DNA of 64,000 nt, from NCBI RefSeq assembly GCF_017826695.1, contig NZ_JAFFZW010000014.1, forward strand, positions 1 to 64,000, read 5' to 3'. This DNA comes from Pseudomonas alliivorans. Lineage in GTDB: Bacteria > Pseudomonadota > Gammaproteobacteria > Pseudomonadales > Pseudomonadaceae. Below the pieces are notes generated by a model. That model was not told the DNA's origin, ran no database searches, and worked only from the letters and a program-made list of their open reading frames with translations. Positions within the stretch are counted from its first letter, which is position 1, and each line of letters opens with the position of its first letter. The translations under genes were made by a program, and so were the position numbers. Below, piece after piece: positions 61,560-64,000 of the stretch.

Positions 61560-64000
61560 ATGCAAGAAAGCGTGATGCAGCGCATGTGGAACAGTGCCCA
61601 CCTATCCGGTGGTAACGCTGCCTATGTGGAAGAGCTCTATGAGCTTTACCTGCACGACCCTAACGCTGTGCCAGAAGAATGGCGCACCTACTTTCAGAAG
61701 TTGCCAGCTGATGGCAGCTCTGCCACTGATGTATCGCACTCGACCATTCGCGATCATTTCGTGTTGCTGGCCAAAAACCAGCGCCGCGCTCAACCGGTGT
61801 CCGCCGGCAGTGTGAGCAGCGAGCACGAGAAGAAGCAGGTTGAAGTTCTGCGACTGATCCAGGCTTATCGTATGCGCGGCCATCAGGCTGCCCAGCTCGA
61901 TCCGCTGGGTCTGTGGCAGCGTCCTGCGCCCGCCGATCTGTCGATCAATCATTACGGCTTGACCAATGCCGATCTGGATACGACTTTCCGCGCCGGCGAC
62001 TTGTTCATCGGCAAAGAGGAAGCGAGCCTACGCGAAATCCACGAAGCGTTGCAGCAGACATATTGTCGCACCATCGGCTCCGAGTTCACGCACATCGTGG
62101 ATTCCGAGCAGCGCAACTGGTTCATGCAGCGTCTGGAAAGCGTACGCGGTCGTCCTGCCTTTTCGGCTGACATCCAGAGCCATCTGCTCGAGCGCGTAAC
62201 CGCTGCCGAAGGCCTCGAAAAATACCTGGGCACCAAATACCCGGGCACCAAGCGTTTCGGCCTGGAAGGCGGCGAGAGCCTGATTCCGATGCTCGACGAG
62301 CTGATTCAGCGTTCCGGCTCCTACGGCACCAAGGAAGTCGTGATCGGCATGGCCCACCGTGGCCGTCTGAACGTACTGGTCAACACCTTCGGCAAGAACC
62401 CGCGCGACCTGTTCGACGAGTTCGAAGGCAAGAAGAAAGTGGAACTGGGTTCCGGTGACGTCAAGTATCACCAGGGCTTTTCTTCCAACGTCATGACCGC
62501 AGGCGGTGAAGTTCACCTTGCCATGGCATTCAACCCGTCTCACCTGGAGATCGTGTCTCCGGTGGTCGAGGGTTCGGTGCGCGCGCGTCAGGATCGTCGC
62601 AACGATCCGAACGGTGACAAGGTGCTGCCGATCTCCCTTCACGGCGACGCCGCCTTCGCAGGCCAGGGCGTTGTGATGGAAACCTTCCAGATGTCGCAGA
62701 CCCGCGGCTTCAAGACGGGCGGCACGATCCACATCGTCATCAACAACCAGGTAGGCTTCACCATCAGCAACCCGCTGGACTCGCGTTCCACCGAGTACGC
62801 CACCGACGTTGCGAAGATGATTCAGGCACCGATTCTCCACGTAAATGGCGATGACCCTGAAGCTGTGATGTTCGTGACCCAGTTGGCGATCGATTACCGC
62901 ATGCAGTTCAAGCGTGACATCGTCATCGATCTGGTCTGCTACCGTCGTCGCGGTCACAACGAAGCTGACGAGCCTAGCGGCACCCAGCCTCTGATGTACC
63001 AGCAGATCACCAAGCAGCGCACCACCCGTGAGTTGTATGCCGAGCATCTGATCAAGACCGGCATCCTCGACGAGGCCCGTGTTCAGGCCAAGGTCGACGA
63101 CTACCGCAGCGCGCTGGACAATGGTCTGCACGTTGTGAAAAGCCTGGTAAAGGAACCGAACAAGGAATTGTTCGTGGACTGGCGTCCGTATCTGGGTCAC
63201 GCCTGGACTGCGCGTCACGACACCCGTTTCGATCTCAAGACCCTGCAGGAACTGTCCGCCAAGCTGATGGAGCTGCCGGAAGGCTTCGTCGTGCAGCGTC
63301 AGGTCCAGAAGATCTACGAAGATCGCCAGAAGATGCAGGCCGGTGGCTTGCCGATCAACTGGGGTTATGCCGAAACCATGGCGTACGCCACGCTGGCGTT
63401 CGAAGGTCATCCGATCCGCATGACGGGTCAGGACATCGGTCGCGGTACGTTCTCGCACCGTCACGCCGTGTTGCACAACCAGAAGGACGCAGGCACCTAT
63501 ATTCCTCTGCAGAACCTGTATGCCGGTCAGCCTCGTTTTGACCTGTACGACTCGTTCCTGTCGGAAGAGGCGGTTCTGGCATTCGAGTACGGCTATTCGA
63601 CCACCCAGCCTAACGCGCTGGTCATCTGGGAAGCCCAGTTCGGCGACTTCGCCAACGGTGCCCAGGTGGTTGTCGACCAGTTCATCACCAGCGGCGAACA
63701 CAAGTGGGGCCGTCTGTGCGGTCTGACCATGCTGTTGCCTCACGGTTATGAAGGGCAGGGCCCGGAGCACTCCTCCGCACGTCTTGAGCGCTACCTGCAA
63801 CTGTGTGCCGAGCACAACATTCAGGTGTGTGTACCGACGACGCCGGCCCAGATCTACCACTTGCTGCGCCGTCAGGTGATCCGTCCGTTGCGCAAGCCAC
63901 TGATTGTGCTGACGCCCAAGTCGCTGTTGCGCCACAAGCTTGCGGTTTCGACGCTCGAAGAACTGGCCGAAGGCTCGTTCCAGACTGTCATTCCGGAAAT
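61560..64000 (+). CDS. sucA: 2-oxoglutarate dehydrogenase E1 component, N-terminal 813 residues (runs off the window)
   Basis: The gene starts at ATG 61560 (MQESVMQRMWNSAHLSGGN) and stays open to the last base, so about 130 residues are missing compared with the usual ~943. The E1 subunit uses thiamine diphosphate to decarboxylate 2-oxoglutarate in the TCA cycle. Visible motifs: YVEELYELYLHDPNAVP at the N-terminus, IGMAHRGRLNVLVN, HGDAAFAGQGVVMETFQMS, the diphosphate/Mg site around VCYRRRGHNEADEP, and FSHRHAVLHNQ. It continues the gltA-sdh block, and sucB would be expected next. Confidence 0.96.
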   Translation, partial: MQESVMQRMWNSAHLSGGNAAYVEELYELYLHDPNAVPEEWRTYFQKLPADGSSATDVSHSTIRDHFVLLAKNQRRAQPVSAGSVSSEHEKKQVEVLRLIQAYRMRGHQAAQLDPLGLWQRPAPADLSINHYGLTNADLDTTFRAGDLFIGKEEASLREIHEALQQTYCRTIGSEFTHIVDSEQRNWFMQRLESVRGRPAFSADIQSHLLERVTAAEGLEKYLGTKYPGTKRFGLEGGESLIPMLDELIQRSGSYGTKEVVIGMAHRGRLNVLVNTFGKNPRDLFDEFEGKKKVELGSGDVKYHQGFSSNVMTAGGEVHLAMAFNPSHLEIVSPVVEGSVRARQDRRNDPNGDKVLPISLHGDAAFAGQGVVMETFQMSQTRGFKTGGTIHIVINNQVGFTISNPLDSRSTEYATDVAKMIQAPILHVNGDDPEAVMFVTQLAIDYRMQFKRDIVIDLVCYRRRGHNEADEPSGTQPLMYQQITKQRTTRELYAEHLIKTGILDEARVQAKVDDYRSALDNGLHVVKSLVKEPNKELFVDWRPYLGHAWTARHDTRFDLKTLQELSAKLMELPEGFVVQRQVQKIYEDRQKMQAGGLPINWGYAETMAYATLAFEGHPIRMTGQDIGRGTFSHRHAVLHNQKDAGTYIPLQNLYAGQPRFDLYDSFLSEEAVLAFEYGYSTTQPNALVIWEAQFGDFANGAQVVVDQFITSGEHKWGRLCGLTMLLPHGYEGQGPEHSSARLERYLQLCAEHNIQVCVPTTPAQIYHLLRRQVIRPLRKPLIVLTPKSLLRHKLAVSTLEELAEGSFQTVIPE

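Noticed and set aside
62028..63935. 635-codon minus-strand frame opposite sucA
   Set aside because: Same shadow effect; the sucA frame is conserved through the whole stretch.

Overview
The window looks like the chromosome of a fluorescent pseudomonad, most likely of the Pseudomonas syringae group. The base composition is GC-rich, there is a complete pyoverdine maturation and export block, REPIN-type palindromes are scattered between genes, and the order of housekeeping genes (tyrB-uvrB-gltX-tRNA, leuCD-leuB-asd, gltA-sdhCDAB-sucA) is typical of the genus. Species assignment is inference; no database search was run.

Region 1 (1-21800) is the pyoverdine locus. It opens with the 3' end of a peptide synthetase (last adenylation domain, carrier domain, thioesterase). 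Two tandem TonB-dependent receptors follow: one has an N-terminal signalling domain and one lacks it. Then come the periplasmic maturation genes pvdE, pvdO, pvdN and pvdM (minus strand), pvdP (plus), the efflux system pvdR-pvdT-opmQ (minus) and the acylase pvdQ (plus). Four exact TAAAT-N16-CGT iron-starvation sigma factor (PvdS-type) boxes, and two near matches, sit upstream of these units. They include a divergent pair between pvdM and pvdP.

Region 2 (21801-39300) is mainly core genome. It holds a small Gln-rich hypothetical gene whose ribosome binding site lies in a 14-bp hairpin, then tyrB, uvrB, gltX, a duplicated tRNA-Ala/tRNA-Glu pair behind a stringent-type promoter, a hotdog thioesterase, dusC, a heat-shock ibpA gene with a sigma-32 promoter and a probable ROSE thermometer, a PAS-GGDEF-EAL protein, a LysR regulator divergent from leuC, leuD, a methyltransferase, leuB and asd.

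Region 3 (39300-46800) is a catabolic block. A D-galactonate operon (kinase, aldolase, dehydratase, transporter, IclR regulator) has a perfect 12-bp palindrome just upstream of its promoter. It is followed by a zinc alcohol/aldehyde dehydrogenase paired divergently with an AraC-type regulator.

Region 4 (46800-56400) begins with the electron transfer flavoprotein genes (ETF-QO divergent from etfB-etfA, with a PsrA-like operator between them). A string of envelope and orphan genes follows: a solute-binding-like protein, two overlapping DUF4398-type lipoproteins of which the second carries an OmpA domain, a MocR-type regulator, a lipoprotein, a cysteine-cluster mini-protein and a secreted START-domain protein.

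Region 5 (56400-64000) is the TCA-cycle block: gltA divergent from sdhCDAB, each with a good sigma-70 promoter, then sucA, which runs off the window end. I saw no CRISPR array, insertion sequence, prophage or rRNA operon, and no clear case of an entirely new multi-gene system. The best leads are the occluded ribosome binding site at 22160-22210, the galactonate operator with its IclR regulator, the paired receptors, and the DUF4398/OmpA lipoprotein pair.
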